Shown piece by piece: positions 15,748 to 26,950 of a stretch of DNA of 64,000 bases. The notes below the pieces were generated by a model. That model had not been told where the DNA came from, made no database searches, and saw only the letters and a program-made list of their open reading frames with translations. The first letter of the stretch is position 1. Every line of letters starts with the position of its first letter. Source of the DNA: Paraspadella gotoi (taxonomy: Eukaryota; Chaetognatha); assembly GCA_051294375.1 (NCBI GenBank), contig CM119268.1:17114502-17178501 (forward strand), in the 5' to 3' direction. A program made the translations under genes and the position numbers.

Positions 15748-16439
15748 TCGATTGAGAGAGACAGAACGGAAAGAGAGAGGAGAGAGAAGAGAGGAGAAGA
15801 GACCATTAACAGACCAGACCAGAACAGATGCTGCCGGATATGGGAAAGAAGGAAATATGGCGTAATGGAATGGGAGGAGAAATGAAAAGTGAAAAGGCAA
15901 GTCCGTGCGGGCGAGGTTAAGTAGGAAAAGAAAATTAAAATCTAGAGACGAGAGAGAAGAGAGAGAGGAGAGAGAAGAGAGACAAGAGAGAGAGAGAGAG
16001 AGAGAGAAGAGAGAATGCGAGAAGATGAATATACAAGAAAAAGAGAGATTAAAACTATTAATTTCTCCAGAATAAGAGAATCCTTGGACCAAGTAAGGAA
16101 AGAGCGCTATGGAGAGAAAAGAGCAAGGAATGAGAAAAGAGAGAGGAAGTAAAGATGACGGTAAGAGAAGAGAAGAGAAGAAGAGACGATGAGAGAAGAG
16201 AAGGAAGAAGGAATGAAAGAAAGAGAAGAGGAAGTATAGATTGATGGAGAGAAGGAAGAAGAAGTAGATGAATTCAGACGCGTAATTGTAGAGCGTCTCT
16301 ATTTCTCTGCGAAGGAGGGAGGGGAGGATGAAGTGTATATTACCGGCAGGAAATGGAGTGAAGGAGGGCGTGGACGTAGAGGACACATCCGGGGGACATC
16401 CGGAGTTGACTTGGCGACGAAGTAAACACTGTTTGAGAA
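13200..16439. repeat. Large inverted repeat 2, left arm
   Basis: The reverse complement matches 18033-21260. Anchors: CCGGGGGACATCCGG near 16390 against 18090, GACCAGACCAGAACAG near 15815 against 18840, and TCTACGGTAGCG-type and AATTACTCCCGACGCTACAG (14350s) against 20240s. The inner end stops exactly at a 25-N gap (16440). Indel differences are frequent. No gene recognised; long GA-rich stretch 15,620-16,260. Confidence 0.87.
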
Positions 16440-16464
16440 NNNNNNNNNNNNNNNNNNNNNNNNN
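16440..16464. other. Assembly gap (25 N) at the inner end of inverted repeat 2, left arm
   Basis: The fixed 25-N size (also at 6196 and 19080) suggests a gap of unknown length. The left arm of inverted repeat 2 stops exactly here. Confidence 0.98.
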
Positions 16465-17860
16465 TCCCCCATCGTCTCGAACTTCCCTTTTTGCCTTCCC
16501 TTCTTCCTCCTCTTCCTCCTCCCAGTCCCGAGACGGCCTGGGGCTTTGCAAAGCAAAAGCAACGTTTCTCTTTTTTTCGCATCTGAATTCTTCTTTTTTT
16601 TTAGCGACGAAAAATAAGAAAGAAAGCGAAGAAATAGGGAAAGAAGGCAAAAAAAAAATAAAGATAAGATGACAAAGTATATGAAGAAAGATAAAAGAAA
16701 GAAAGAGAGAAAAAAGAGAGAAAGAAAGAAAGAAGGAATGCTTAAAATATAACACTGTAGAGATATACGTAAATAGGGGGAAAAAATTAGAAAGAAAGCG
16801 AAAGAGAACTAAGAAACAATGTAAGCGCGTAAAAATATTCAAAAACGGGACAAGAAAAAGGGCAACAACGACAACAAAGACAACGACAACGACGAGGAAA
16901 ATATGGATTTCAGAGAGCCCGACTTCCCGGCCTGGCGTGGATTCGCCGGTGGGAAAAAGTTGCATTGTGCGAAATCGTCGCGAGAAAATGTTGCCATCAC
17001 AAACAGATTTCTTCGGTCGGTTTCCTCCGATCCGCCCCGTGGAGACATCGGGGGGTTGAAGGAAGTTAGGAGGTGGGTGGAGGGGTCTGGAAGGGGGTAA
17101 GTCAGTGTGGAGGAATGAAATATCCGTTATGGTGTTTTGATTATGCGACTGAGTCGAGGAAATGGCAGGTTTGGATAACGTAAAGCCGTACACTTAAAGA
17201 GGCTGTACTGGAAAGAATAATATGGGCTGATGTTGTGAGTTGGCATAGTAATGTGATAGATTCCCTAATGGCTATGGAGGAAACCTTTTTTTAAATGAGC
17301 TTGATTTTATATTTTGTATAATTCCGCGTTTCTCTAATCACTGATGTTGCTTCGGAAGCTAAATAATGAGCGAGTCCGACTTAAAATGGTTAGAAAATGT
17401 GGCTGAAATAAATCCAAGTATAGAGCAAAAAAGGGAAGGGAGAAAAGAAATAAAAAAAGAAAGAATAAAAACGAAGGAAGAAAAGAAAAGAAACTGGGAA
17501 TGAGAGTCTCAGTTCTGGATTTTTTTTTTTCTTCTCGCGTGAGAAATTAAATCCTTTGTTGGGACAAAAAGCCGACGACGACGATGACGACGACGACGAC
17601 GTTGCTGACGACGTCGACAAAAACCATGGACAAATAATGAGGGACTCCATTGATATTCACGAATATTCTTCGCTTAATTGAAATAGACGAGAGAAAAAAA
17701 AAACTAAAAAAAAAGGAAATAAGCCTTGGAACCAAAAAAATTTGAACCAGACTTTCTAGTTTCTAAAAAAAAATACGATAACAAAAATGATAGAAAACAA
17801 CAATCAAAACAAAACCTAGAAAGAAGGAATGAAGAAACTAACGACGACGACAACTACGGC
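16465..17860. other. Unique spacer between the two arms of inverted repeat 2
   Basis: Bounded on both sides by N gaps. Contains A-rich and GA-rich low-complexity DNA, a (GAC)n run at about 17574-17602 and no supportable gene. Confidence 0.7.
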
Positions 17861-18032
17861 NNNNNNNNNNNNNNNNNNNNNNNNNNNNNNNNNNNNNNNN
17901 NNNNNNNNNNNNNNNNNNNNNNNNNNNNNNNNNNNNNNNNNNNNNNNNNNNNNNNNNNNNNNNNNNNNNNNNNNNNNNNNNNNNNNNNNNNNNNNNNNNN
18001 NNNNNNNNNNNNNNNNNNNNNNNNNNNNNNNN
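17861..18032. other. Assembly gap (172 N) at the inner end of inverted repeat 2, right arm
   Basis: N run followed by the right arm of inverted repeat 2. Confidence 0.98.
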
Positions 18033-18884
18033 TGGAAAATGAGAGAATTTCTCAAAACCAGTGTTTACTTCGTCGCCAAGTCAACCCGGATGTCCCCCGG
18101 ATGTGTCCTCTACTCCACGCCCTCCTTCACTCCATTCCTCGCCGATTTTTCATAACTCCTCTTCCTCATCTTCATCCTCCTCCTCCTTCGCAAGAAATAG
18201 AGACGCTCCTTTTCATTTTCTTTTTTAACTTTCATTTTCATTTTATCTTTCGCGTCTGAATTCATTACTTCTTCTTCTCTTCTCTCCATCATCTATACTT
18301 CCTCTTCTCTTTTCTTCATTCCTTCTTCTTCTCTTCTCTCCATCGTCTCTCCTTCTTCTTCTCTTCTCTCCGTCATCTTTACTTCCTCTTCTCTTTTCTT
18401 CATTCCTTCTTCTTTTCTCTCCATAGTCTTTCCTTACTTGGTCCAAGGATCTCTTTTTCTGGAGTATAGTTCTCGAACTTACCTTTTTACTTAAATAGTT
18501 TTATCTCTTCTGTTTTCTGTATATTATCTTTCTCGCATTCTCTCTCTCTCTCTCTCTCTCTCAAAAGAAGAAGAGATTTCTGTCACTACTTATCTTTCTC
18601 TCGCAAATTCTCTCTCTCTTCTCTCCTCTCTCTCTCTCTGCGATCTCTCTCCTTCATCTCTCCTCTCTTCGATCTCTCATCTCTCTCTCTTCTCCTCTCC
18701 TCTCCTCTTCTCTCGTCTGGTCAGTCTTATTCTCCTACTAATCTCGCCGCACGCATGACTTGCTTTCACTTTTCATTTTCTCCTCTCCAATTTCCATACG
18801 CCATATCCTTCTTCCTATATCCGGCTGCTCCTGTTCTGCCTGGTCTGGTCTGTTAAATGGTCTCATTGCTCTCATCTCTCTCTC

Positions 18885-18919
<35 letters not shown>

Positions 18920-18981
18920 GTCTTCAGTTCTCTCTCTCCTCTCCTCCTCTCCTCTCTCATCCTCCTCTTCTCTCTCATCTC

Positions 18982-19035
<54 letters not shown>

Positions 19036-19047
19036 ATCCTCCCTCCT

Positions 19048-19079
<32 letters not shown>

Positions 19080-19104
19080 NNNNNNNNNNNNNNNNNNNNN
19101 NNNN
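19080..19104. other. Assembly gap (25 N) within CT-rich DNA
   Basis: N run ending a 190-bp CT-rich stretch inside the right arm of inverted repeat 2. Confidence 0.98.
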
Positions 19105-19988
19105 CTTCTCTCTCACCCCCTTTCCCTTTCCAACCACCGTCAGTCTTCCATCGCTTTTTGCTCCGTGGAGATAAAACGCGGATTTGTTTATGATAAATTA
19201 CTGCGAGTTTCGTGACCGCCCGAAGCGTCGACGACAACGACGACGACGACGACAACGACGATGACGACGAGAGCACTGACTATGACAGCAGTGACAAAGA
19301 AAGAAGCGACGATGATGTCGAAGACGAAGATGACGACGACAAAAGCCATGAAGACGACAGCAATGATTATAACATCAATGACAATAGCATCTAAAGCCTC
19401 GAACAGCGTCTTGTGTCAGTAACACTCGACGATTCTCTTTAGCCGTAAAATCTGTCTGGATCAACAGTAGGACTGTAAGACTGACAACGATGACAGCAAC
19501 AAGGAGGGTTTCTCCCAATTAAACTGATGCCAATTCCCAAAAAAGGCACCCAACAAAATCAATGACAACAACGACGACGACATTAAATGCTGAGAAAAAC
19601 AAACGATGACAATTTGACGACAACCGTCGACGTTAAACGGAATGAGGGGGCGGAGGGGGGCGGGGGGTGGTGCGTGGGCTGAAATGAAAGAAAATAAAAG
19701 GAAAAGAAAAATAAAAACGGGGATTAACAACGATGTACCGTGACAGAGAGAAAGCTACGGCCGCCATATTTTCCGTAATTTATTCCTCTTTTCCTTCATA
19801 AAATAGACTTCTGACGAACGGACGGAGGGACGGACGGACGGACGGACGGACGTAAGGATGGGAGGGAATTAAGAAAGGATTCACGAATACGGAGATTTTC
19901 AACTTATCTCAATGATCTTTGGAGGATGCGAATTATAAAGATCAATGGAAGGTCGATATCGTCGCTGGAGAGGAATCAGAATTCCGAC

Positions 19989-20024
<36 letters not shown>

Positions 20025-20590
20025 GTCTGTCACGCTTTTATTTTCCTTTTTCCCCTCCGCTTTTGTTTGCTTTTTTTTTCGCTCGGTTCGCTTCATCCAT
20101 ATTTTGTTTGCTTGAGCCGGTGAACGATGGTTTTTCGACCTCTCTTCTTTTTCGTCTCCTCGATTTTTCGTTGTTGAAACTTAATCACCATCGAGATTCC
20201 ACTGGATATTTCTTAGCAGATTGTTGTATTTCCGTAAACTGTAGCGTCGAGGAGTAATTAACTATTGTGAAATGTTACGTACGTTAATAATTCGTAATCC
20301 ACGTGACAAAAAAAGAAAAAAAGAACACCTTAAAACTCGTCTGCTCAACTTTCATTCTCGGCTCCTTTGTCTCTCTCTCTTTCACTCAAACCTTCACGAC
20401 CATTTGAAGTTTCCCTTAAATTCTCTCTTCCTTCCCTTCTTCCACTTTGCCAGTCAATTTAACCCTATTGTTTCCACTCAATTTTATAAATTCGATTTCC
20501 ATTTCACCAAATTTCAGTTCCAACTCAATTCTCAGCTCCGTCGTCGTTACTTCCTTCATCGCTCGTGAGTTCCCCTTTTTCATCCCGCCA

Positions 20591-20680
20591 AAATTCTGCC
20601 CAATTCTGCCCAATTCTGCCCAATTCTGCCCAATTCTGCCCAATTCTGCCCAATTCTGCCCAATTCTGCCCAATTCTCCT
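20591..20680. repeat. 10-bp minisatellite (CAATTCTGCC), 9 units
   Basis: Seven perfect copies at 20601-20670, flanked by one-variant copies at 20591 and 20671. The open frame across it (Pro-Asn-Ser-Ala-Gln-Phe-Cys repeats) is a by-product, since nine 10-bp units cannot keep one reading frame. Confidence 0.95.
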
Positions 20681-21182
20681 CGCTCCATTTCGGCCCCACA
20701 TTTTCTTTCATCCCATTATCGCCGATTATCTTCGCCGTTCCGGCGGCGGCGGCCCCATCCGTTCAAGGTTTAACCAGAATCCGTGAAAACGCCATTTTTT
20801 CCGCAAATTCCTTTTTTTTCCCCCCCTCTCATATTTTGTCTCAAACTGATAAATTTGTATATTTCCAACATCTTTTTTACTTAATTGAAAAAAACTATTT
20901 TTGATTTAATAGTCGATGACATCATTCCTTCTTACTTCTCCTCTGTCCCAACATCCGCGCCCACTCGTTCCCACCATTTCTAAACTAGGCCCCACCCCAC
21001 CCCACCCCAAATCGACCTCACCCTGAAAACCTCACCTCAACTACCCCCTCGTCCATTTCGCCTCTTCCTCTCGCGAACCGGTTGTCAATTTCGTCGGGTG
21101 ATGTATACACCCGCGTCCCCGAATTGAGTCAAAACTTGACCCTCGGCATCTCTAAGGTGAGATTGAGAGAGAGAGAGAGAAG

Positions 21183-21213
<31 letters not shown>

Positions 21214-21227
21214 AGAGAAGAGAGAGA

Positions 21228-21260
<33 letters not shown>

Positions 21261-21263
<3 letters not shown>

Positions 21264-22347
21264 AGAAAACACAAAAAGAAACAAAAGCCACTACCGACAG
21301 ACCAATCCAGATTAGATTTTGCCCCCGCATTTTGCAGCATCAACCTCCTTTGGGCATCGCAGCACCCGATCCCCGGATATTTTTTTTTTGCGGCACACCT
21401 TCACGAGCCGAGCGCTCCGGAGGTCGATGGTTTTTCCCGGCAAAATTCGGTGTTTAACCTTCGACCCGCGGGAGTTTTTTAGTCGCCGAGGGAAAGGAAG
21501 GCAAAGGCAGTTGGGCGGAGTTTGGCGGGAAGGACTTAAGACCCGGGGTGAAGTGAGCGGATAATAGCTTTGCCCCGTTTTGGGGGGGGGGAGAAAAAGA
21601 GATTGAGGCGAGGTGTGTGGAGGGATATGCTTTGCGAGGAAAAGGAGGATAAATTATGTACACTAAAATCACAAATCGTTATTTTCGAACCGCCTGCACT
21701 AAATGATAATTATCCAAATACGTATTTGCGAGTAATTTGGTGATTTCCATATAACAGAATCAGAACGCAAACGAAAATCTTCTTTTAAATTACACTAAAA
21801 CCCAATACAATTAATAAAGATAACAAGTAAACAAAAGGTCGAGAGAGAAAATCAAAGATTTCGCCACCTAGCGAGTTTTCGATCGAGATGATGAAAAACA
21901 AAAGGCGAGCGAGTCCAATTCTCGCTGCGATTCTCGCCGGAGAACAAATTCGATTTGCGATGGAAAACGAATAACGAAATTCATTATCTCTCGAGTCTGA
22001 ATTAAAACAACCTCTTCATTCGCGAGAGAGTCAGAGACGGAGTGCAACGAACCAGCGAGATTTTTATTCCCACTGTCAATGAACGTTTCGAGTGGCCCCG
22101 AGAAAAACTTAATATATATTCTTCGCCTTTACATTTCATTCTGTTTTCGTCGTCTACATCGTCATCGCCATTCTCCTCTTCGCCGCCATCGTCGTCGTCG
22201 TCATCGTCTTTGTCGTCGTCGTCGTCTCGCGTTTCCGTGCGCCGGCGTCATGGGCGATGCCGTTATTGTCGACGTCCTTATCACTCGATCTCTCGCTCTC
22301 ACTTCGCCGCGCGGTGATGCTGTAACTGATGCTTCGTATTGCCGCAT

Positions 22348-22387
<40 letters not shown>

Positions 22388-23417
22388 TGAGTTCGCTGCT
22401 GCTGCTGTTACGGCTGCACGAGAGATCGGCACGCGACGAAACTGCGACGCAACAGGTGAAGATTTTTCCTTTTCTTTTTTCCCCATTTATATTTCTTTCT
22501 TTCTCCGATTTCGGATCCGCGACAAAATATTATTTTTTAATAAAAAAAAAAATAAATAAATTCAACGTCATTGACTAGAACTCGTTCTAATTTCGACGTC
22601 GCTTCGACTTCCCAATATTAGGTTAAAGGGAATGTCCGAGGGCTCATGGGGCTAACGAGCAACATTTTATGTTTAAAACTTTTTAAAGAAAACTCCGATT
22701 TCATGAAACACCAACATATATTTCAAGCAAGATGGTTTTTTTTAATATTTTTGTCTTTTTGTTCTAATTTTTGTTCTTTTTCTTGTTCCTCTTCTCCTTC
22801 CCTTACGAAGGACCTGTTGCTTCGCCGACTCCGCCGCCGCCGCCGCCGCAGCAGAGACGACGAGCAGGTTGCAGCTGCAGACTTGATGCCGCTGTACTGC
22901 GGCGTTTATACAGCTTTCCTGCCGCGTTTCTACCGCAATGCTGCGGGTTAGTTGCTGCATTTCTTTGGCAGATTTTGATTTTTTTTTCGTTGTGCGCAAT
23001 CGATGCCTCTTTTTTTTATTACAGAAAGAGAATTTGGACTCTTTGTTCTTAGATCTTGTCAGCTGCCAAATCCAATGTCAGAAGGTATTGGGAGATCTTA
23101 GGGAAGTAGAACTAGTAAAGAGAGCTGAACTGATTTGCTGCCATTCGGAATTAGGATGAGGCGACTATTGCTTTGTTTTATTCTTTGATTTTCAAGATTG
23201 AATATTTAGTATTCACGAGTTTATTAAGACCTACATAAGTATTATATATTAAAAAAAAAATACCAGTAATACCGTTCACGCACTTTAATGAGATTTTATA
23301 TAATATATCATATAATTATAATTATTTTTATATAATATATATAAGTAATTTTGCAACTATCATATAAGAGAGAATGAGAGGAGAGAAAAAAAAAGAGAGA
23401 GAGAGAGAGAGACGAGA

Positions 23418-23463
<46 letters not shown>

Positions 23464-23575
23464 GAGAGAGAAGAAGATGAGGCGGTAAGATGGATCGAAA
23501 GGCGAACAGCAACGAAGGAACATCTCCGACAAGAAGCGACAGCGGGATGCCACACGGACGACGGAGGTGGCCCAC

Positions 23576-23665
<90 letters not shown>

Positions 23666-24478
23666 GAGAAAACTGCATCGATGAGGAGCCGCGAAGCAAC
23701 AGGTAATGATGACGAAGATGATAAGAAAGACGACGACGATAGCGACGACTCTCGTTACTGGAACGACCGTAACGGCGACGATGGAGAGAGAGACGACAAT
23801 GACGACGACGAAGACTGCAGTGGAAGACAGACCAACTTGTCTACTTTTTAGTCCTGACCTGATTTATTATACTCTGTTGTAAAAATGAACTTTTTGTAGT
23901 ACTACGTTCATTACTTGATTAAAGTTTCGCAATATTTTCATTCACCCCGATGAATGTTTGAAAGTAAATGATGTGGTGTTTTTATGGTTGTGGATCCATT
24001 TGATGACGATGAGATGATGATGATGATGATGATGGTTATTATGCCATTGATACAAAATTATATTTAATTATTTATATACTGTAAGGATGATCATTATTAT
24101 GATACAGCTTCAAATATCGATTGATAAACAATGATAAACATTGATTCTATTCTCTCTCTCTCTCTCTCTCTCCTGCTGCTCTCTCTCTCTTCTCTTCCTT
24201 CTCTCTCTCCTGCTCTCTCTCTCATTAAAAAATTCGTGAAAAATTAAAAATCCATAAACAAATTTGGCAAGTTTGAAGGATTAACGATTATTTTGGATCG
24301 CATCTTTGCCATTTTTTGCAAAAGTAAATCCCCGCCTCGGACCCGACATGGCGGTCGTTTGCATTTTGTGCGATCAACCGTCGGCTCAAAGTGTCAACCT
24401 TTGATCAGCCAAATTCCACGCGGATTTTGGACGAGTTTCTGCGGCGAGCGACGACGCCAAAGAATATTGACCGGTGTG

Positions 24479-24532
<54 letters not shown>

Positions 24533-24612
24533 AGAGGAGAGAGAGAGAGAGTCATGATACGACTTGCGGTTTTCTGGCATTCGAAGAAATAAAGAAAATA
24601 GAGGAAACTCAC
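21261..24612. other. Non-coding stretch downstream of the NOL4-like exons; CpG-rich island and GA tracts
   Basis: Contains a CpG-rich island (about 22040-22455) with a (CCG)n run at 22348-22387 and a possible plus-strand donor GCAACAG|GTGAAG at 22455. GA/CT tracts lie at 23390-23460, 23580-23665, 24145-24230 and 24483-24552. If the NOL4-like gene runs on to lower coordinates this is its intron. I found no exon with the conserved NOL4 middle region. Confidence 0.5.
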
Positions 24613-24797
24613 CGTGTCCTTGGTAGGGACGTACAAGACCTTAGCGAAGGGGTCCTGAACGAGGCCGCGGCCGGGGCAGGAAGGCCCCAGGCGGAACCCT
24701 TTCGCCTTCACCCAAAATCGGAACTTGGAATTCTCCGAGGAGGTCGTCTCTTCGCCCAAGAGGGCTTCCACGATGCGCTCGTACTTCTTGCGCGTCA
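24613..24797 (-). CDS. NOL4: NOL4-like exon 5, most conserved block
   Basis: The acceptor is gcccccatttcccag and the donor is ACG|gtgagt. Two bases complete the split Val codon of exon 4. It encodes TRKKYERIVEALLGEETTSS, then NSKFRFWVKAKGF and KVLYVPTKDT, which align without gaps to the start of vertebrate NOL4 apart from a short insert (PSCPGRGLVQDPF) before KVLYVP. It ends in phase 0. Confidence 0.93.
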
Positions 24798-24932
24798 CTG
24801 GGAAATGGGGGGCAAGGGTGGCCGGTGGGGAACAAGGCGGGGGGTAAAGTTGAGTGGTGACGTAGTACGTTGGTTATTTTTAGTCTTTGATGTGGACTTA
24901 AATATATAAACAAAGAAAACATTAGAAAAAAC

Positions 24933-25025
<93 letters not shown>

Positions 25026-26950
25026 AAGAAACCGCGTTAGAGCAAAAGAAAATGGAAGCGAAATTAAGAGGAGGAAATAAAGAGGAGAAAATTTGTGTAA
25101 TTAGCAATTAGCTCGTCGTTTCTGCGCTCGTTATAAAAAAAAAAGAAAAAAAGAACGCGAACCGCCTATTTTACCGTCGACTTTTTTTTCTGCGCAAAAT
25201 TCATTATCATTTTGTTTAAAGTAGCGAGGATTAAGAAGGAGAAGAGAGAGAGAGAGAGAGAGAGAGTAGAGAGAGAGAGAGAAGAGAGAGAGAAGGAAGG
25301 AAGAAAGAAAAAAAAAAGAGAAGAGATGAGAGAGAGAGAGAGAGAGAGCGCTTTCAAAAAATTAGAGGACTCTCATAACCAATCTGTTATAACTAGTTAA
25401 AAATACCTTTTTCAAATCCTTTAGTGGTTTTATGTGTTAAATTTTTAAATGTAATCTTGCCAATGCAAACTCCTAATTATCTAAAAGAGGACAATATGCC
25501 GAACATTCTTGCTCTCAATTTAAATTGAATATTACTTTATCAAATTGATGTAAACATTCGTAATTAACCTGTTTTCGTCTTTCCCGAATCTCCGTAATTG
25601 TGCAGCGCCCAGTTTTGAAATCTCTCGTACATCTCGTTCTTTTCTGGGTTTCGGTCTCCGTCGAGAAGGTGTCCCACCTTAGAAGGATTTGCCCAAGTTA
25701 CACGGTTGGTCGCAATAGAATTGAAGACCGGGCGAGACACACAACGTCTTTCCGTAAATTCTATTTATTTCGGTTTAAGCTATGAAATTGGTACAACCAA
25801 TATAAAAATTATTCACTTATTTAATAAATAAGCTATCTTGCTTTTTTTTTGTCATCAGTCACCCCAGCAATAACTCTCAATCTTTCAGCCCAAATCTTAC
25901 TTACCCAAATCTTCCACATTTACCAGCCTCACCTGCTCGATCTTGGCTGTCGTCACCCCAGTTCCTTGCGTCGCCGTCGACTGAATTCCCGATATGTTAA
26001 TTCCCGCCGCAGCCGCCATCGATGCCGCCGCGCTGAAAAGCAGCGCCGGCGGCGGCGGCAGAGGCGGGGACAGCGCTGCCGGCCCCGGGGCGCCCCCCAC
26101 GGGAAAGGCGCCTGCGCCCGACTTTTTCGGAGCCATCGCCGCGGCGGACGAAAGCGCCGCTGCGTTCTGGAGTTGGGAGAAAAGAGAAAGGGAGAGGCAA
26201 TGAAAGTTGGAACTGGATGAATACATCAAACCCAAGAGAACCGCCCCCTAAACGCGATAATCATCCACCTGATAAAATATGGCGGACTGAAGAGCGTACG
26301 GGGCTCCGGGGTGGTGAGAATAAGGGGCTCCGGGTGGGGCGGATCCGACGGGGCGCCCGTCGGGGACCGGGCCATCCTCTTCCTCCAATGGGGGCGATGG
26401 GGTGGGGCTGGGAACGGGGGTTAGCGGGGGCGATGCCGTCATCACGTCCACGTTGGGCGACAGAGGGTCGTCGTCTAAAGTGGTGGGGGGTAAAGAGTGA
26501 GCGGTAAAGGTAAGTAAATAAATTTTCACCATTAAATCGTCAATAGTCAATTTTCAACCACCCACCGTCGGCATTGATGATCAGTGTCGTGGTAGAGATT
26601 TCCAACCGATCCGGTCGCCGACCGTTCGCCGAGCATTCCGGCGCCGGACGCTGATTGGACGGACGCGTCGACGAGCCGGACGGATCGATCCGGTTGGACG
26701 CATTGGTCGGACCCGGTCGGACGCGACCGGCCGGATTGGAGGGATGGTTGTCGTTGTGGTTCGTCGGTCGATCCGGCAATCGCGAATTGGCGCCATTTTC
26801 GGTCGTCATGGAAACGACGCTGGCCGGAAGCGAAACCGGGATCGACGAGGACGTTACCGTCGACGTCGTTGATGACATGGTTGACGCCGTTGACGTCATC
26901 GCCGACGTCAAGGATGACGTCAAACTTGACGGGACGGAAACAGCCGCCAT
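24613..26950 (-). CDS. NOL4: NOL4-like gene, 5' five coding exons (3' part not found)
   Basis: Exons in transcript order: 26566-26950 (ATG start), 26269-26474, 25933-26166, 25569-25677, 24613-24797. All have GT-AG borders and consistent phases. The last two join to give YGDSGKTKT|VTRKKYERIV and then SSENSKFRFWVKAKGFRLG, which I recognise as the conserved N-terminal region of nucleolar protein 4 (NOL4/NOL4L). The first three exons encode about 275 residues rich in Ser/Thr, Pro and Ala, which vertebrate NOL4 lacks before this region. NOL4 is a nuclear protein of unclear biochemical role. The gene leaves 24613 in phase 0 and must continue towards lower coordinates, but I found no exon for the conserved middle or C-terminal regions; they may lie outside the window or in gaps. 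The family call is firm; the exact orthology is less so. Confidence 0.85.
25569..25677 (-). CDS. NOL4: NOL4-like exon 4
   Basis: This 109-bp exon encodes VGHLLDGDRN, then KNEMYERFQNWALHNYGDSG and KTKT, and leaves one base (G) that joins TG of the next exon to make the conserved Val. Vertebrate NOL4 has a start-Met version of the same MY..FQ.W...YGDSGKTKT segment. I chose the acceptor ccttctaag because it is the only one in phase with exon 3. An internal CAG acceptor, 34 bp further into the exon, would break the frame. Confidence 0.88.
25933..26474 (-). CDS. NOL4: NOL4-like exons 2 and 3: Pro-rich and Ala-rich linkers
   Basis: Exon 2 (26269-26474) encodes an acidic then Pro-rich stretch with SPPLTPVPSPTPSPPLEEED. 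Exon 3 (25933-26166) is Ala/Pro-rich, with AALSPPLPPPPALLFSAAAS and ending GVTTAKIEQ. Both end in phase 0. These are low-complexity, GC-rich exons that look like a disordered regulatory region. The assignment rests on phase and on the uninterrupted reading frames flanked by good splice sites. Confidence 0.75.
26566..26950 (-). CDS. NOL4: NOL4-like exon 1 with the presumed start codon
   Basis: The ATG at 26948-26950 lies in an aaaaATGG context. The exon encodes 128 residues: a Ser/Thr-rich start with repeated TS/SS motifs, then a Pro/Asn/Arg-rich part (GRVRPGPTNASNRIDPSGSS), ending LIINAD. The donor GACG|gtgggt leads into an acidic DDDD start of exon 2. No upstream in-frame coding exon is evident, so this looks like the true N-terminus. 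Confidence 0.72.

Larger units (their letters stand above)
18033..21260. repeat. Large inverted repeat 2, right arm
   Basis: Inverted partner of 13200-16439. Its inner end abuts a 172-N gap (17861-18032). It carries a clean 10-bp minisatellite where the left arm has only a degraded version. A long CT-rich block spans 18,530-19,080, followed by a 25-N gap at 19080-19104. Confidence 0.87.

Noticed and set aside
15706-17193. 495-codon minus-strand open frame
   Set aside because: It crosses a 25-N gap and consists of purine- or pyrimidine-rich low-complexity DNA (Phe/Leu/Ser runs). Part of it is one arm of inverted repeat 2, and the other arm does not keep the frame.
20416-20688. Open frame with repeated IGQNWAELG peptide
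   Set aside because: It is a translation of nine copies of a 10-bp minisatellite. The copy in the opposite arm is frameshifted, so there is no coding constraint.
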